NCBI GenBank assembly: GCA_964615935.1
Contig: CAZTTG010000019.1
Coordinates: 1 to 64,000, forward strand
DNA from: CAZTTG01 sp964615935
Lineage (GTDB): Bacteria > Planctomycetota > UBA1135 > GCA-002686595
DNA: 64,000 nt
Reading direction: 5' to 3'
Within the stretch, counting starts at the first letter, position 1. The number at the start of each line of letters is the position of its first letter. A program made the position numbers and the translations under genes. Positions 9,480 to 18,969 of the stretch are shown here, in pieces. The notes below the pieces were generated by a model. That model had not been told where the DNA came from and did no database searches. It saw only the letters and a list, made by a program, of their open reading frames with translations.

Positions 9480-9819
9480 GGTTGGCACACCTATAGTGCG
9501 AGGAGCCCGGACGGACCGTCAGGACTCTGTATCTCCGGATCCGGACGGGGACTCGGCCCCGCCTATCGGCGCGCCATGCGCGGTGCCCCCTCCCCTTGCA
9601 CAGGGCTTACGCGCGCGGAGGGCGCGGCCTCCCCCGGATCGCGCCGGAGCGGCCGGGCGGCGCGGGCGGGGGGGCGCGGCACGAGCCCGGGGCTCGCTCC
9701 CCGGCGCCACGGCCCGGCCATCCGCTCGCGCTGGTATCATCGGCTGTGTGCCACCCGCCGGCCCCCACGACCTTTCGCGTCCCCCGGGCCCACGAATCCC
9801 GGGGCCCAGGAGCCACGCC
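9480..9819. other. Divergent intergenic region
   Basis: 340 bases between the minus-strand thioredoxin-like gene and the plus-strand secreted protein. No gene seen. The only element I can point to is TATCAT at 9735-9740, a possible -10 for the plus-strand gene 80 bases downstream. Confidence 0.45.
9735..9740 (+). promoter_or_regulatory. Possible -10 element
   Basis: TATCAT in the context CTGGTATCATCGG, 79 bases before the ATG at 9820. No clear -35. Confidence 0.25.
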
Positions 9820-10842
9820 ATGAGCAAGCTCAGTCGACCGAGCCTCCTCACCCTCGGGGCGCTGTTGAGCCTCGGCCAGCTGGCCGCCGCCCAGAGCTTC
9901 AACATCAACACGACGGCCGACGGTACTGCCCCCTGGAGCACCTTCGGAGCCGGCGCCGCTCAGCCGGGTCAGTGGAACGCGGCCGACTATGGGGTGGTGA
10001 CTTCGCTGTTCGACCTGAACGGCAGCTCCACCGCGGCCCGCGTCTCCTACGTGGGCTGCTGCCCTCACTACACGACCCATCCCTGCCTGTCCGGGGACGA
10101 CGTGACCCTCATGGGCAGCATGCTGCAGAGCGCGACCTCGCTGTCGGTTCACTTCACCGACCTGCTGGACGGCGACTACACCGTCTACACCTACGCGATG
10201 GCGCCTCACGTCTGGTACGCCCTCGCGGACGTCGCCGTCGTCGGTTCCCTGGATCCGACCCAGGCCGTGGGCGGCGACCTGTGCGCCGGCCACCTGCAGG
10301 GCGTGAGCTATGCCAGGCACGACGTGAGCGTAGTCGGCGGCACGCTCGACATCATCTCACAGGTGAATCACGGTCTGGCCATCGTCAACGGCGTGCAGCT
10401 GGTGTACGGGGGTGGGTGGTCGATCACGGTCTACTGCACGGCCAAGCTCAACTCGCTCGGCTGCACCCCGGCCATCGGCCACTCGGGCAAGCCCAGCCTC
10501 ACCGACCCCAGTCCCTTCGACGTCAACGCGACCAACGTCATCAACAACAAGCCCGGGATCCTGTTCTACGGCTACTCCCGGGCGGCCATCCCCTTCCAGG
10601 GAGCCTGGCTGTGCGTCCTGCCGCCGGTCAAGCGCACCCCGCCGCAGCCCTCGGGGGGCAACCCCCCGCCCGACGACTGCTCGGGGGTCTACCACTACGA
10701 CATGAACGCGCGCATCCAGAGCGGCATCGACCCGGGTCTGGCCCTGGGCGTCCCGGTCCAGGGCCAGTACTGGTCCCGCGATCCCCAGGATCCCCACACC
10801 ACCAACCTGACGGACGCGGTGGAGTTCACCATCCAGCCCTGA
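9820..10842 (+). CDS. Secreted protein with four-cysteine C-terminal domain
   Basis: 340 residues. The N-terminus is a signal peptide (LLTLGALLSLGQLAAAQ). Residues about 25-200 form an unrecognised beta-rich region containing CCPHYTTHPC, likely disulfide-bonded. Residues 205-340 are the shared domain: VYCTAKLNSLGCTP, INNKPGILFYG, PFQGAWLCVLPP, NPPPDDCSG, TDAVEFTIQP. One variation is MNARIQSG where other copies have FNAWIQ. Function unknown; export is clear, a surface or extracellular location is inferred. Confidence 0.8.
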   Translation: MSKLSRPSLLTLGALLSLGQLAAAQSFNINTTADGTAPWSTFGAGAAQPGQWNAADYGVVTSLFDLNGSSTAARVSYVGCCPHYTTHPCLSGDDVTLMGSMLQSATSLSVHFTDLLDGDYTVYTYAMAPHVWYALADVAVVGSLDPTQAVGGDLCAGHLQGVSYARHDVSVVGGTLDIISQVNHGLAIVNGVQLVYGGGWSITVYCTAKLNSLGCTPAIGHSGKPSLTDPSPFDVNATNVINNKPGILFYGYSRAAIPFQGAWLCVLPPVKRTPPQPSGGNPPPDDCSGVYHYDMNARIQSGIDPGLALGVPVQGQYWSRDPQDPHTTNLTDAVEFTIQP

Positions 10843-10848
10843 TATGAC

Positions 10849-13800
10849 TCAACCGCCCGCGGCCCTCAGCGCCCACACCGACTCGCGGCTCGGGGCCAGG
10901 GGCGGGATCCAGCGGCGCGCCGCGCGGGTGTTCCACTCCTCACGCCACGCACGGTGCTCCGCGTCGTCGGGGAAGCCCTCGTCCGCGCCGTAGGGGTAGC
11001 CGCTCATGCCGTGGAAGGGCAGGGGCTCCACCTCGAGCGCCTGCACGGTGTTGGGATCGCGGTCCTTGGCCCAACCGTCCAGGAACACCAGCCAGTCGCG
11101 CACCCAGCCCTCCTCCAGCGGAGGCAGCTCCTTCGCCGCGAAGCGCACCGCCAGCGCGTCCCCGCAGCCCATGATGACGAAGCGGTCGTCGATCTCCGAG
11201 AGGAGCGCCGAGGTCTCGCCGTAGCGGGTGTAGAGGCCGGGGTGCTGGTTCCAGCGCTCTCGCTCGGCCAGGACGTCCCAGTCGAAGCGCTCGGGCAGGT
11301 CGCTGCGCCCGGTCTCGATGCGCCCGCTGAAGCCCCTCCCCCACAGCTCGGCGCTCGCGGGCTCCAGGGAGGTGACGCGCAGGGGCGCGTCGTCGGCGTC
11401 CACGGCGAGCTGGATGCGGTCCCAGTAGAGCCGCAGGGTGGTGAAGATGCGCAGGCGCGGATCCTCGCGGTCCAGGAAGCCGCCGACGTCGATCACCATG
11501 GTCTTGGACTTGCCGGAGGGGAAGCCCACCGGCGGTCCGACCGCCACCCACTCGCCGTCCTCGCCGGGCACCTGCAGGATCGGCGGCACGAACTCGACCC
11601 CCGGCGTGCGCGCGCTGGCCATGTTGACGCTGGCGTCGCTCCAGTAGAACCAGCCGGTGCACACCAACCTCAGCTTCTCGGCGTCCCGTACGCGCTCGGG
11701 GTCGAAGGCGAGCTCCAGCCAGTGCGGCCCGGCCAGCCCCAGGAACTGCGGCTCCAGGGGCTCGAAGGGCACGGCGTGGACGTCGTCCTCGACGGCCAGC
11801 GCCTCGGTCCAGTCCCCGCCCCGGCTGCCGATCGCCGAGATCGGCGAGAGCGGCGCGCGGATCGAGTGCACGTGGGCCTCGGGGAAGGGCGGGAAGCAGA
11901 AGCGCTCGTTGGGCTGGATCTCGACCTCCGCCGGGTGGTCGACCGCGTCGAGCCGGATGCGATCCAGGTAGGTGACCTCGCGCAGCTCCTCGGTGAACTG
12001 CACCTCGAGCAGGCCGCGGCGCGGCCGGAGCTGGTCCCCCCTCACCAGCACGTACTCGTCGTGATCGGGCGGAACCAGCACGCCGGGAGCCATGGGGAGG
12101 CCCAGCGGGGTGCCCCCGATCACGTCGGAGATGAACTCGAAGGTCCTCCCGTTCCAGGCGTAGAGGAAGGGACAGGAGCCGACCAGACCCTCGGCCTGCT
12201 GCAGGCCCCCGGAGGGGGTATCGAGGAAGGGCTGGTCGGCGGGCTCCACGTCCAGGCGCGTCTGCACCACGCCGTTGGGCCAAGTCGTGCGCACCACGCC
12301 GATCCGGTCATGGGGGCCGCAGCCCACGAGCTGCGCGTCGCCGCGCCAGTAGATCCGGCGGTACAGCCCCCGGGCCCGCACCTCGATGACCGCGCCCACC
12401 GCCCGGCGGTTGTCCTTGAGCCCCAAGGGCCGGAAGCGCGCGGCATTCCCCACCGGCCCGCTGCATCGGAAGACCTCGATCCCGTGCTCGGTAGCCCGCA
12501 GGAGATCGAGGTCGAGGTCCCGGTCGAGATCGGCGAAAGCGATCGGACCACCACGGCCAGCGCCGGCCGCGAGCTCGACGGGCCTCTCCACCTCCAGCCC
12601 GAGGCTCAGTACCCCCTCGGCCAGACCGTCGCTTCCAGGCCAGAGCACGTCGAGGGTCCCGTCCAGGTCCAGGTCCAGCTCGATGGGTCTCGCACCCGCG
12701 GGGACCGAGAAGGCCGTGGGCCGCGCCTTCAGGGCGCCGTCGGGTTGCTGCCTCCACAGGGCGCCGGGCATCCCCGGCTCGAAGAGGTCGGGCCGGGCGT
12801 CGCCATCGAAGTCGGCGAGGATGGGCTTGCGCGCCATGCCGACGCTCCCTCCGAAGACGGCGTCGGCGACATCCACGAAGCCGTCCCCTCGCCGGCTGTC
12901 CATCAGATAGACCGCGTCCCGCCCGCCCAGGATCAGGTCGACGTCCTGGTCGCCGTCGAAGTCCTCGGTGCTGCACCAGGAGAGGTGCGCGTCGACCAGC
13001 AAGCCCGCCTCGGCCGTTGCGTCGGTGAAGGCGCCGCGCGAGATCCCTCCCCTCCCGTCGGGGCGCGGCGCGGCGCCGTCGTTGCGCAAGAGGCGCGCGC
13101 CGAAGGCCCCCACCGCGAGCAGGTCCAGGTCGCCCTCGTGATCGAAGTCCCCGAAGACCAGGTCCTCGGGCGGGCCGGGAAGGCGCGGAAGCTCGAGGGG
13201 CGAGGGTGACCACCTCCGGGGTGGATCCTCGGACGGCTGCCCGCCGCCGAGCTGCAGCAGGTCCGCGCCGCTGGCGGCCTCGTACAGCAGGAGCTCCGCC
13301 CCGCGGCAGACGAGGAGGTCCAGGCTGTCGTCGTTGCCGAGGTCGAAGGCGCGCACGTGCTGCACCGGGCCCGACACCACCTCCTCGACCCGGTGGCCGT
13401 CCCCCGCTCGAGTGGCGCAGAACACGCCCCGCGGCCCGGCGGCGAGCAGATCGACCTCGCCATCGCCGTCGAGGTCGCAGGCGAAGAGCTCGCTGGCCCC
13501 GCCCAGCTCGGGAAGGATGGCCGCCTCCCGCTCGAGCTCGGGCGCCGGGCCCGGCTCGCCCGCTTCGGTCCCATGGGGCGGCGGCGGCAGCACGACGGCC
13601 AGGGTGCCCTGGTCGAGCTGCTTCGGGCTGGGGACGCCGTAGCCCAGCTCGCGGAGCTGCCGGTGGAGCGCGCCGAGCTGCTGCTGCTCCCCCTCGCGAT
13701 CCGCTGCCTGGGCCATGCGCCACATGCGGTACACCGCCTGGACGTACCAGGGGCCTCCGTGGTCGACCCCCATCCGGATGACTCCCCTCAGGAGCTCCTC

Positions 13801-14283
13801 GGCCTCCGCAGTGCGGCCGAGGTCCGCCAGGGTGGCCGCCAGGCCGAGGAGCGTGGGGACGTCCCGTGGAACTCTGGCGCGGACGCGTCGGAAGTGATCC
13901 ACCGCGCCCTCGAAGTCGCCCGACTCGAGGCTCATGCGCGCCAGCATGTAGTGCAGCGAGGGATTCTCGGGGTCCCGCTCCCGCAGGCGCTCGAAGGCGG
14001 GTTGCGGGTCGCTCCGGGCGCGGTCCCCGAACTCGATCGCGGCCGCCCGGACGAGGTCCTCGAGGGCGGGATCGCGCACCTCGACCAGGGGTTCGATCGC
14101 CGCGCGCGCTCGCTCCAGCTCGCCCTTTTCGAAGTGCGCCGCCGCCCGTTCGCGGGCGAGGGTGTGCTCGATGGACGGCGCGGCGCCGCCGCCGGTCGGG
14201 GCGGGCTCCTCCGAACCGTTCCAGAGGAGATAGCCGGCCGCCAGGGCCAGCGCGAAGACGGCGAGCAAGACGAGGTTCCTCAT
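10849..14283 (-). CDS. Large FG-GAP/UnbV (CRTAC1-like) protein with N-terminal TPR region
   Basis: 1144 residues. A membrane anchor or signal segment (LVLLAVFALALAAGYLLW) is followed by TPR-like helices (about 40-220). An FG-GAP/VCBS propeller region has repeated calcium-type loops such as DLDGDGEVDLL, DFDHEGDLDLL, DFDGDQDVDLI and DLDRDLDLDLL. A UnbV/ASPIC-like segment follows near 600-650 (RTTWPNGVVQTRLDV). The last 480 residues are a distinct region (CPFLYAWNGRTFEFISDV, GWFYWSDASVNM, IFTTLRLYWDRI) that I do not recognise as a named domain. Extracytoplasmic protein, substrate unknown. Divergent from another FG-GAP giant at 14438, sharing a 154-base upstream region, so the two may be co-regulated. 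Confidence 0.8.
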   Translation of the reverse strand: MRNLVLLAVFALALAAGYLLWNGSEEPAPTGGGAAPSIEHTLARERAAAHFEKGELERARAAIEPLVEVRDPALEDLVRAAAIEFGDRARSDPQPAFERLRERDPENPSLHYMLARMSLESGDFEGAVDHFRRVRARVPRDVPTLLGLAATLADLGRTAEAEELLRGVIRMGVDHGGPWYVQAVYRMWRMAQAADREGEQQQLGALHRQLRELGYGVPSPKQLDQGTLAVVLPPPPHGTEAGEPGPAPELEREAAILPELGGASELFACDLDGDGEVDLLAAGPRGVFCATRAGDGHRVEEVVSGPVQHVRAFDLGNDDSLDLLVCRGAELLLYEAASGADLLQLGGGQPSEDPPRRWSPSPLELPRLPGPPEDLVFGDFDHEGDLDLLAVGAFGARLLRNDGAAPRPDGRGGISRGAFTDATAEAGLLVDAHLSWCSTEDFDGDQDVDLILGGRDAVYLMDSRRGDGFVDVADAVFGGSVGMARKPILADFDGDARPDLFEPGMPGALWRQQPDGALKARPTAFSVPAGARPIELDLDLDGTLDVLWPGSDGLAEGVLSLGLEVERPVELAAGAGRGGPIAFADLDRDLDLDLLRATEHGIEVFRCSGPVGNAARFRPLGLKDNRRAVGAVIEVRARGLYRRIYWRGDAQLVGCGPHDRIGVVRTTWPNGVVQTRLDVEPADQPFLDTPSGGLQQAEGLVGSCPFLYAWNGRTFEFISDVIGGTPLGLPMAPGVLVPPDHDEYVLVRGDQLRPRRGLLEVQFTEELREVTYLDRIRLDAVDHPAEVEIQPNERFCFPPFPEAHVHSIRAPLSPISAIGSRGGDWTEALAVEDDVHAVPFEPLEPQFLGLAGPHWLELAFDPERVRDAEKLRLVCTGWFYWSDASVNMASARTPGVEFVPPILQVPGEDGEWVAVGPPVGFPSGKSKTMVIDVGGFLDREDPRLRIFTTLRLYWDRIQLAVDADDAPLRVTSLEPASAELWGRGFSGRIETGRSDLPERFDWDVLAERERWNQHPGLYTRYGETSALLSEIDDRFVIMGCGDALAVRFAAKELPPLEEGWVRDWLVFLDGWAKDRDPNTVQALEVEPLPFHGMSGYPYGADEGFPDDAEHRAWREEWNTRAARRWIPPLAPSRESVWALRAAGG

Positions 14284-14437
14284 GGCGCCAGCCTCCTGAG
14301 ATGGGCGGGCCGCGAGGGTACGCGACCGGGGCCCACCTGTCCACGCGGCCAGCGCTCGCCGCGAGAGCCGCGTCAGGCCGTCGAGGGCGGCGCTTTCGGC
14401 CCGGCGCGGATGGCCCTCCCTCGGTCCGGCGCCTACG

Positions 14438-17400
14438 ATGCCGGCAGCGGTCGCGAACCCGCCGATCTCCGTGACACGACTCAGGCCCTACCGAATCCCC
14501 ATCCTGCTCGCCCTCCTCGCCGCGCTCGCTCAGGCGCGCCAGCAAGACGACGGGGTCGCGAGCATCCGCCGGGATCCGGATCGCGGGCTCGATGCGGCGC
14601 TGCGCGAGAAGCTCGGGCTCTTCGACGCGTCCGCCGACACCTCCTGGCCGGCCGAGCGGTGGAACGAGCTCGTCAGCGAGCGGCTGCGACGCCTCGAGAC
14701 CCTCTGGAGGGAAGACCGCCTTGCGCAGGGCCTCGCCGCGGTGCCCGGCTTCGCCCCCGATCTCCCGGTGCCGGCCCTCCTCCCGGACGAGCTCGAGCCG
14801 GCCTTCGCGAACGCCTCGTGGGAGATCGCCCGCGCGCCCGGCGCCGAGGCGCGGGGGCCGGCCGGGCCGAAGCTGGCCGAAGCCCTGGCCTCCTGGCGCT
14901 CCGCCTTCGCCGGCGACTCCCGCCTCGACTGCCAGGTCTTCGCCGTGCGCTGCCGACCGGAGGAGGCCGTCTGCGGGATCCGGCTCACGGCCAGCGGATG
15001 GGGCGGCCAGGCCGGGCTCCAGCACAACGCCACCTGGACCTGCACCTGGCGCGCCGCCCCCCTCGGAGTCGAGCTGGTCGCCCTGCGGAGGGACTCCTTC
15101 GAGGTCGCCCGGCTCCTGGAGCGCACCGAGGCCCTCTTCCTGGACGCCAGCGAGGCGGTCTTCGGCGCGGGCAGCCTCTTCCGCGAGCAGCTCGCCCCGG
15201 GGCTCGACTTCTGGCGCACCCGCATCCCCGCGGCCCTCGATCTCGGCTTCCTCTCCCACCACGGGATCGCCCTGGGCGACGTGGACGGGGACGGGCTGGA
15301 GGATCTCTATCTGTGCCAGCCGGGGGGGCTCCCCAACCTCCTGCTGCTCCACCTGCCGGGGGGCGCGGTGCGGGACGTCTCCGCCGCGGCCGGCGTGGAC
15401 GTCCTGGACTACTCCTCGAGCGCCCTCCTGCTCGAGCTCGACGAGGACGGGGACGTCGACCTCCTGGTGTCGACCGGGAACGCGCTGCTGTTCTACGCCA
15501 ACGACGGCGTGGGCCGCTTCGAGCCGAGGCTCGAGATCGAGCGGTCCCTGGCCACCTCGCTGTGCGCGGCCGACTACGACCAGGACGGGGACCTGGACGT
15601 GTACGTCTGCTCCTACCTCTCTCCCTACGAGAAGCAGGGGCTCCCGGTGCCCTACCACGACGCCAACAACGGGGAGGCCAACGCCCTCCTGCGCAACGAC
15701 GGCGACTGGACCTTCGTCGACGCCACCGCCGAGGTCGGCATGGACGAGAACAACCGCCGCTTCAGCTTCGCGGCCGCCTGGGAGGACTACGACAACGACG
15801 GCGACCAGGACCTGTACGTGGCCAACGACTTCGGCCGCAACAACCTCTACCGGAACGAGGCCGGGCGCTTCCGCGACCTGGCGGGCGAGCTGGGCGCCGA
15901 GGACGTGTCGGCGGGCATGGGCGTGGCCTGGGGAGACGCCGACGGCGACGGCTGGATGGACCTGTACGTCACCAACATGTACTCGCCCGGCGGCAGCCGC
16001 CTCACCTCGCAGGACGGCTACCACGGCGACTACTCCCCCGAGACGGAGGAGGACTACCGCCACCACGCGATGGGCAACTCCTTCCTGCTCAACGGGCGGG
16101 GGGGGCCCTTCGTCGATGCCACTCGCCGCAGCCGCGCCGGCGTGGGCGGGTGGGCCTGGGGCGCGATCTTCCTCGACTTCGACAACGACGGCCGGCTCGA
16201 CCTCTTCTCGCCCAACGGCTTCGTGACGGGAGAGCGGCCGGGGGACCTGGACAGCTACTTCTGGCGGCAGGTCGTGCTGCAATCGCCCGAGCGCCCCGGC
16301 GATCCGGGCCGGAGCTACGCCGGAGGCTGGAAGGCGGTCAACCGGCTGGTCCGCCAGGGTTACTCCTGGAACGGCCACGAGCGGAACGCCGCCTACCTGA
16401 ACCTCTCGGGATCGCGCTTCGCCGACGTCTCCGTCACCTCGGGCCTGGGCCTGATGGACGACGCTCGGACGGCCTCGCGCGTGGACTGGGACGGCGACGG
16501 CGACCAGGACCTCTTCGTCACCAACCGCTCGGGCCCCCGGATCCGCTTCCTGTGCAACCAGCGGGCCAGGGACGATCGCTGGATCGCCCTGCGGCTGCGG
16601 GGAACGAGCTGCAATCGCTCGGCCATCGGGGCGCGCGCGGTGCTCGAGGGCCGCTCCGGCGAGCGCTGGATCCGGACGCTCCGCTGCGGCGAGGGGTATC
16701 TGGCCCAGTCGAGCGCCGGCCTGCACTTCGGGCTGGGGGCGGCCGAGATCGCGAGGCTCCGGGTCCGCTGGCCGGGGGGCGAGTGGGAGGACTTCGGCTG
16801 CCCGCGGCGAGGCTGCGCCCACCTGCTGGTGCAGGGCTCGGGCGAGGCGGTCCCCCTGCCGCCGGCCGCCCCGCCGCCGGTCCTGACCCCGAGCCAGCCG
16901 GCGATCCCCCCCCCGGATGGAGCGGGGCGAACGGTGCTCCACGCCCCCCTGCCCCTGCCGCGCCTGGCGCTCGAGACGCGCGACGGTCGAGCTGCGCAGA
17001 TCCTGGGCATCGGCATGGACGGGCCGCGCGGGACGGGTCACCCGCTGCTCCTGGTGGTATGGAGCAGCTCCTTCGATCCCTGCCTGCGGGAGCTCGAGGC
17101 GATGGGAGCCGCGGCCGAGGACCTGCGCGGCGCCGGCTTCCAGATCCTGGCCCTCAGCGTCGATCGGGGCGAGGAGCGCCCGCGCGCCCTCGCCGCCCTG
17201 GATGCGATCGCCTGGCCCTTCGCCGCCGGCTTCGCCAGCGAGGAGGCCATCAGCGTGTTTGAGGTCATCCAGGGCGCGCTGCACGCGAGCGCCCGGAGCC
17301 TGCCCGTTCCCGCGGCCTTCCTGGTCGATCCCGGCGGCCAGCTCATCGCGACCTACCAGGGCCGGCTCGATCCGCAGACCCTGGTGAGCGACCTCGCCCT

Positions 17401-17953
17401 CTTCGATCTCTCGCCCGAGGATCGCCGCGACGCTGCCGTCCCCTTCCCGGGCCGCTGGCTCGCGCCGGTCCCCGGACCCGGCGGCGAGCAGGTCGCGGCC
17501 GGCCTCGCGGCGCGCGGGCTCGAGGGCCCCGCCGCGGAGTACCAGCTCGCTCGCATCGAGGTGCGCCAGTTCTCCGCGGCGAGCGTGCAGTACGAGCTGG
17601 GCGTGGCCCGGTGGCGCCAGGGTCGCCTGGACGAGGCCGTGGGGCACCTGCGCCGGGCGATCGAGATCGACGCCGGGCACTTCCTCGCGACCCGCAGCCT
17701 GGCCATGGTCCTGCACCAGAGGGGTGAGTACGGGCCGGCCGTGGGCGCCTACAAGAGCGCGCTGGCGCTGGAGCCCAGCGACGAGCAGGCGCGCTGCAAC
17801 CTCGGCTTCGCGTGCCTGGCGCTCGGGGACATCCCGGCGGCCGAGGGCGAGCTCGCGGCCCTGCGAGCCCTCGGGAGCGAGCTGGCGGAGACCCTCGCGG
17901 AGCGGATCCGCCTGGTGAAGGGGAAGCGGGGGGACGAGGGCGATCCGCCCTGA
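14438..17953 (+). CDS. FG-GAP/UnbV (CRTAC1-like) protein with redoxin-like and TPR C-terminus
   Basis: 1171 residues. A signal segment (YRIPILLALLAALAQA) follows the start; a GTG at 14471 is an alternative. After a 250-residue lead come many FG-GAP/VCBS loops (DVDGDGLEDLYL, DYDQDGDLDVYV, DYDNDGDQDLYV, DADGDGWMDLYV, DFDNDGRLDLFS, DWDGDGDQDLFV). A UnbV/ASPIC region follows (CNRSAIGARAVLEGRSG, HFGLGAAEIARLRVRWPGG). Residues about 840-1000 resemble a TlpA/redoxin fold, but the active site reads WSSSFDPC, so only the second cysteine of CxxC remains. The protein ends in TPR units (VQYELGVARWRQGRLDEAV, then SLAMVLHQRGEYGPAV). Probably extracytoplasmic; role unknown. Confidence 0.82.
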   Translation: MPAAVANPPISVTRLRPYRIPILLALLAALAQARQQDDGVASIRRDPDRGLDAALREKLGLFDASADTSWPAERWNELVSERLRRLETLWREDRLAQGLAAVPGFAPDLPVPALLPDELEPAFANASWEIARAPGAEARGPAGPKLAEALASWRSAFAGDSRLDCQVFAVRCRPEEAVCGIRLTASGWGGQAGLQHNATWTCTWRAAPLGVELVALRRDSFEVARLLERTEALFLDASEAVFGAGSLFREQLAPGLDFWRTRIPAALDLGFLSHHGIALGDVDGDGLEDLYLCQPGGLPNLLLLHLPGGAVRDVSAAAGVDVLDYSSSALLLELDEDGDVDLLVSTGNALLFYANDGVGRFEPRLEIERSLATSLCAADYDQDGDLDVYVCSYLSPYEKQGLPVPYHDANNGEANALLRNDGDWTFVDATAEVGMDENNRRFSFAAAWEDYDNDGDQDLYVANDFGRNNLYRNEAGRFRDLAGELGAEDVSAGMGVAWGDADGDGWMDLYVTNMYSPGGSRLTSQDGYHGDYSPETEEDYRHHAMGNSFLLNGRGGPFVDATRRSRAGVGGWAWGAIFLDFDNDGRLDLFSPNGFVTGERPGDLDSYFWRQVVLQSPERPGDPGRSYAGGWKAVNRLVRQGYSWNGHERNAAYLNLSGSRFADVSVTSGLGLMDDARTASRVDWDGDGDQDLFVTNRSGPRIRFLCNQRARDDRWIALRLRGTSCNRSAIGARAVLEGRSGERWIRTLRCGEGYLAQSSAGLHFGLGAAEIARLRVRWPGGEWEDFGCPRRGCAHLLVQGSGEAVPLPPAAPPPVLTPSQPAIPPPDGAGRTVLHAPLPLPRLALETRDGRAAQILGIGMDGPRGTGHPLLLVVWSSSFDPCLRELEAMGAAAEDLRGAGFQILALSVDRGEERPRALAALDAIAWPFAAGFASEEAISVFEVIQGALHASARSLPVPAAFLVDPGGQLIATYQGRLDPQTLVSDLALFDLSPEDRRDAAVPFPGRWLAPVPGPGGEQVAAGLAARGLEGPAAEYQLARIEVRQFSAASVQYELGVARWRQGRLDEAVGHLRRAIEIDAGHFLATRSLAMVLHQRGEYGPAVGAYKSALALEPSDEQARCNLGFACLALGDIPAAEGELAALRALGSELAETLAERIRLVKGKRGDEGDPP

Positions 17954-17962
17954 CCCGCGGTC

Positions 17963-17978
17963 CCGGGGGAAACCCCGG
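17963..17978. terminator. Hairpin between convergent genes
   Basis: CCGGGG (17963-17968) pairs with CCCCGG (17973-17978) across a four-base GAAA loop, between the stop codons of two convergent genes. No U-tract. Confidence 0.4.
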
Positions 17979-17980
17979 CG

Positions 17981-18793
17981 CTACTCCACGAGCTCCTCGG
18001 CTCCCGGCGGGAAACGGTCCAGCCACCAGCCGCGGCCGTCGTGCTCCGCGAGCTTCTCGGCGCCCTGCTCCGGCACCAGGCAGCGGGTCAGGACCTGGGT
18101 GTGGGTCACCTTGCGGACGACGTTGCGGCTCCAGGCGCCGTTGTCGGACTCGACGAAGGCCGCCCCGTCCACGGGGACCAGACAGGAGTTGCCGCCCGCG
18201 CGCGCGCGCACCGCGAAGGCGAAGCGCTTCCCGACGTCCAGGGCCTCGAAGTGGATCACGACCACGGAGTCGAGGGTCCCGTCGGCGCGGCGCAGCAGGC
18301 ATTCCCAGGCGGCGTACATGAAGTTGTAGCCGTCGGCGCTGACGCCCTGCTTGGACGGGGGCTCGGCCGGCTCGAGCAGCTCTCCGCCGGGGGCCAGGGC
18401 GGCCAGGAGCATCTCCCGGACGTCGCGCGGCCCGCTGCGCCCGCAGGGTCCCTCCAGCTCGAAGCACCAGGGCTCCTCGCCGGTGGGCTGGACCTCCACC
18501 CGATCCCGGCCCATCCACCGCTCCCCGAAGTAGATGTCGGCTCCCGGGATCTCGATCTCCACCCGCAGCTCGCGGAGCTCCAGGAGCGGCCGGGCGCGCT
18601 GCAGGCCCAGGCCGGCGATGAAGAGGACCACCACGCCCAGGGTGACGGTGAGGGCGATGAGCCGGATCCGGCGCGGGGCGCGATCGCCGTCGCTCCGGGT
18701 GCCCAGGGCCATGGCCGCCACCGCCAGGAGCGCGATGACGCCGATCACCGCGATGGCCAGCAGCAGGACCAGGGGCAATGCGAAGGAGGACAT
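17981..18793 (-). CDS. Membrane protein of unknown function
   Basis: 270 residues. Two membrane segments lie at the N-terminus (LPLVLLLAIAVIGVIALLAV and LIALTVTLGVVVLFIAGLGL) with a short charged loop between. About 200 residues outside the membrane follow. The soluble part has several cysteines (PWCFELEGPCGRSG, WECLLRR, NSCLVPV, TRCLVP) and beta-strand-like pieces. I recognise no family. The gene is divergent from the sigma-factor gene at 18970. Confidence 0.7.
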   Translation of the reverse strand: MSSFALPLVLLLAIAVIGVIALLAVAAMALGTRSDGDRAPRRIRLIALTVTLGVVVLFIAGLGLQRARPLLELRELRVEIEIPGADIYFGERWMGRDRVEVQPTGEEPWCFELEGPCGRSGPRDVREMLLAALAPGGELLEPAEPPSKQGVSADGYNFMYAAWECLLRRADGTLDSVVVIHFEALDVGKRFAFAVRARAGGNSCLVPVDGAAFVESDNGAWSRNVVRKVTHTQVLTRCLVPEQGAEKLAEHDGRGWWLDRFPPGAEELVE

Positions 18794-18969
18794 GGGACCA
18801 GCTCGATCTTCGGGGCCGCGCGGGCAGGGCGCCCCCGGGCCGGGAGCCCCTCATACGGCCGCGGACCTCCTTATTGAAGGCATTTCGCGCCTTCCCGCCC
18901 GCCGCGCAGGAAAACCGCCGGCACCGTGCAACACTTCCGGCCCGAAGTGCCACTCTTCACGGAGGCACC

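Noticed and set aside
12308..17716. 1802-codon open frame on the minus strand across two FG-GAP genes
   Set aside because: Arg/Gly/Pro-rich with no motif; it overlaps well-supported genes on both strands and is a composition artefact.
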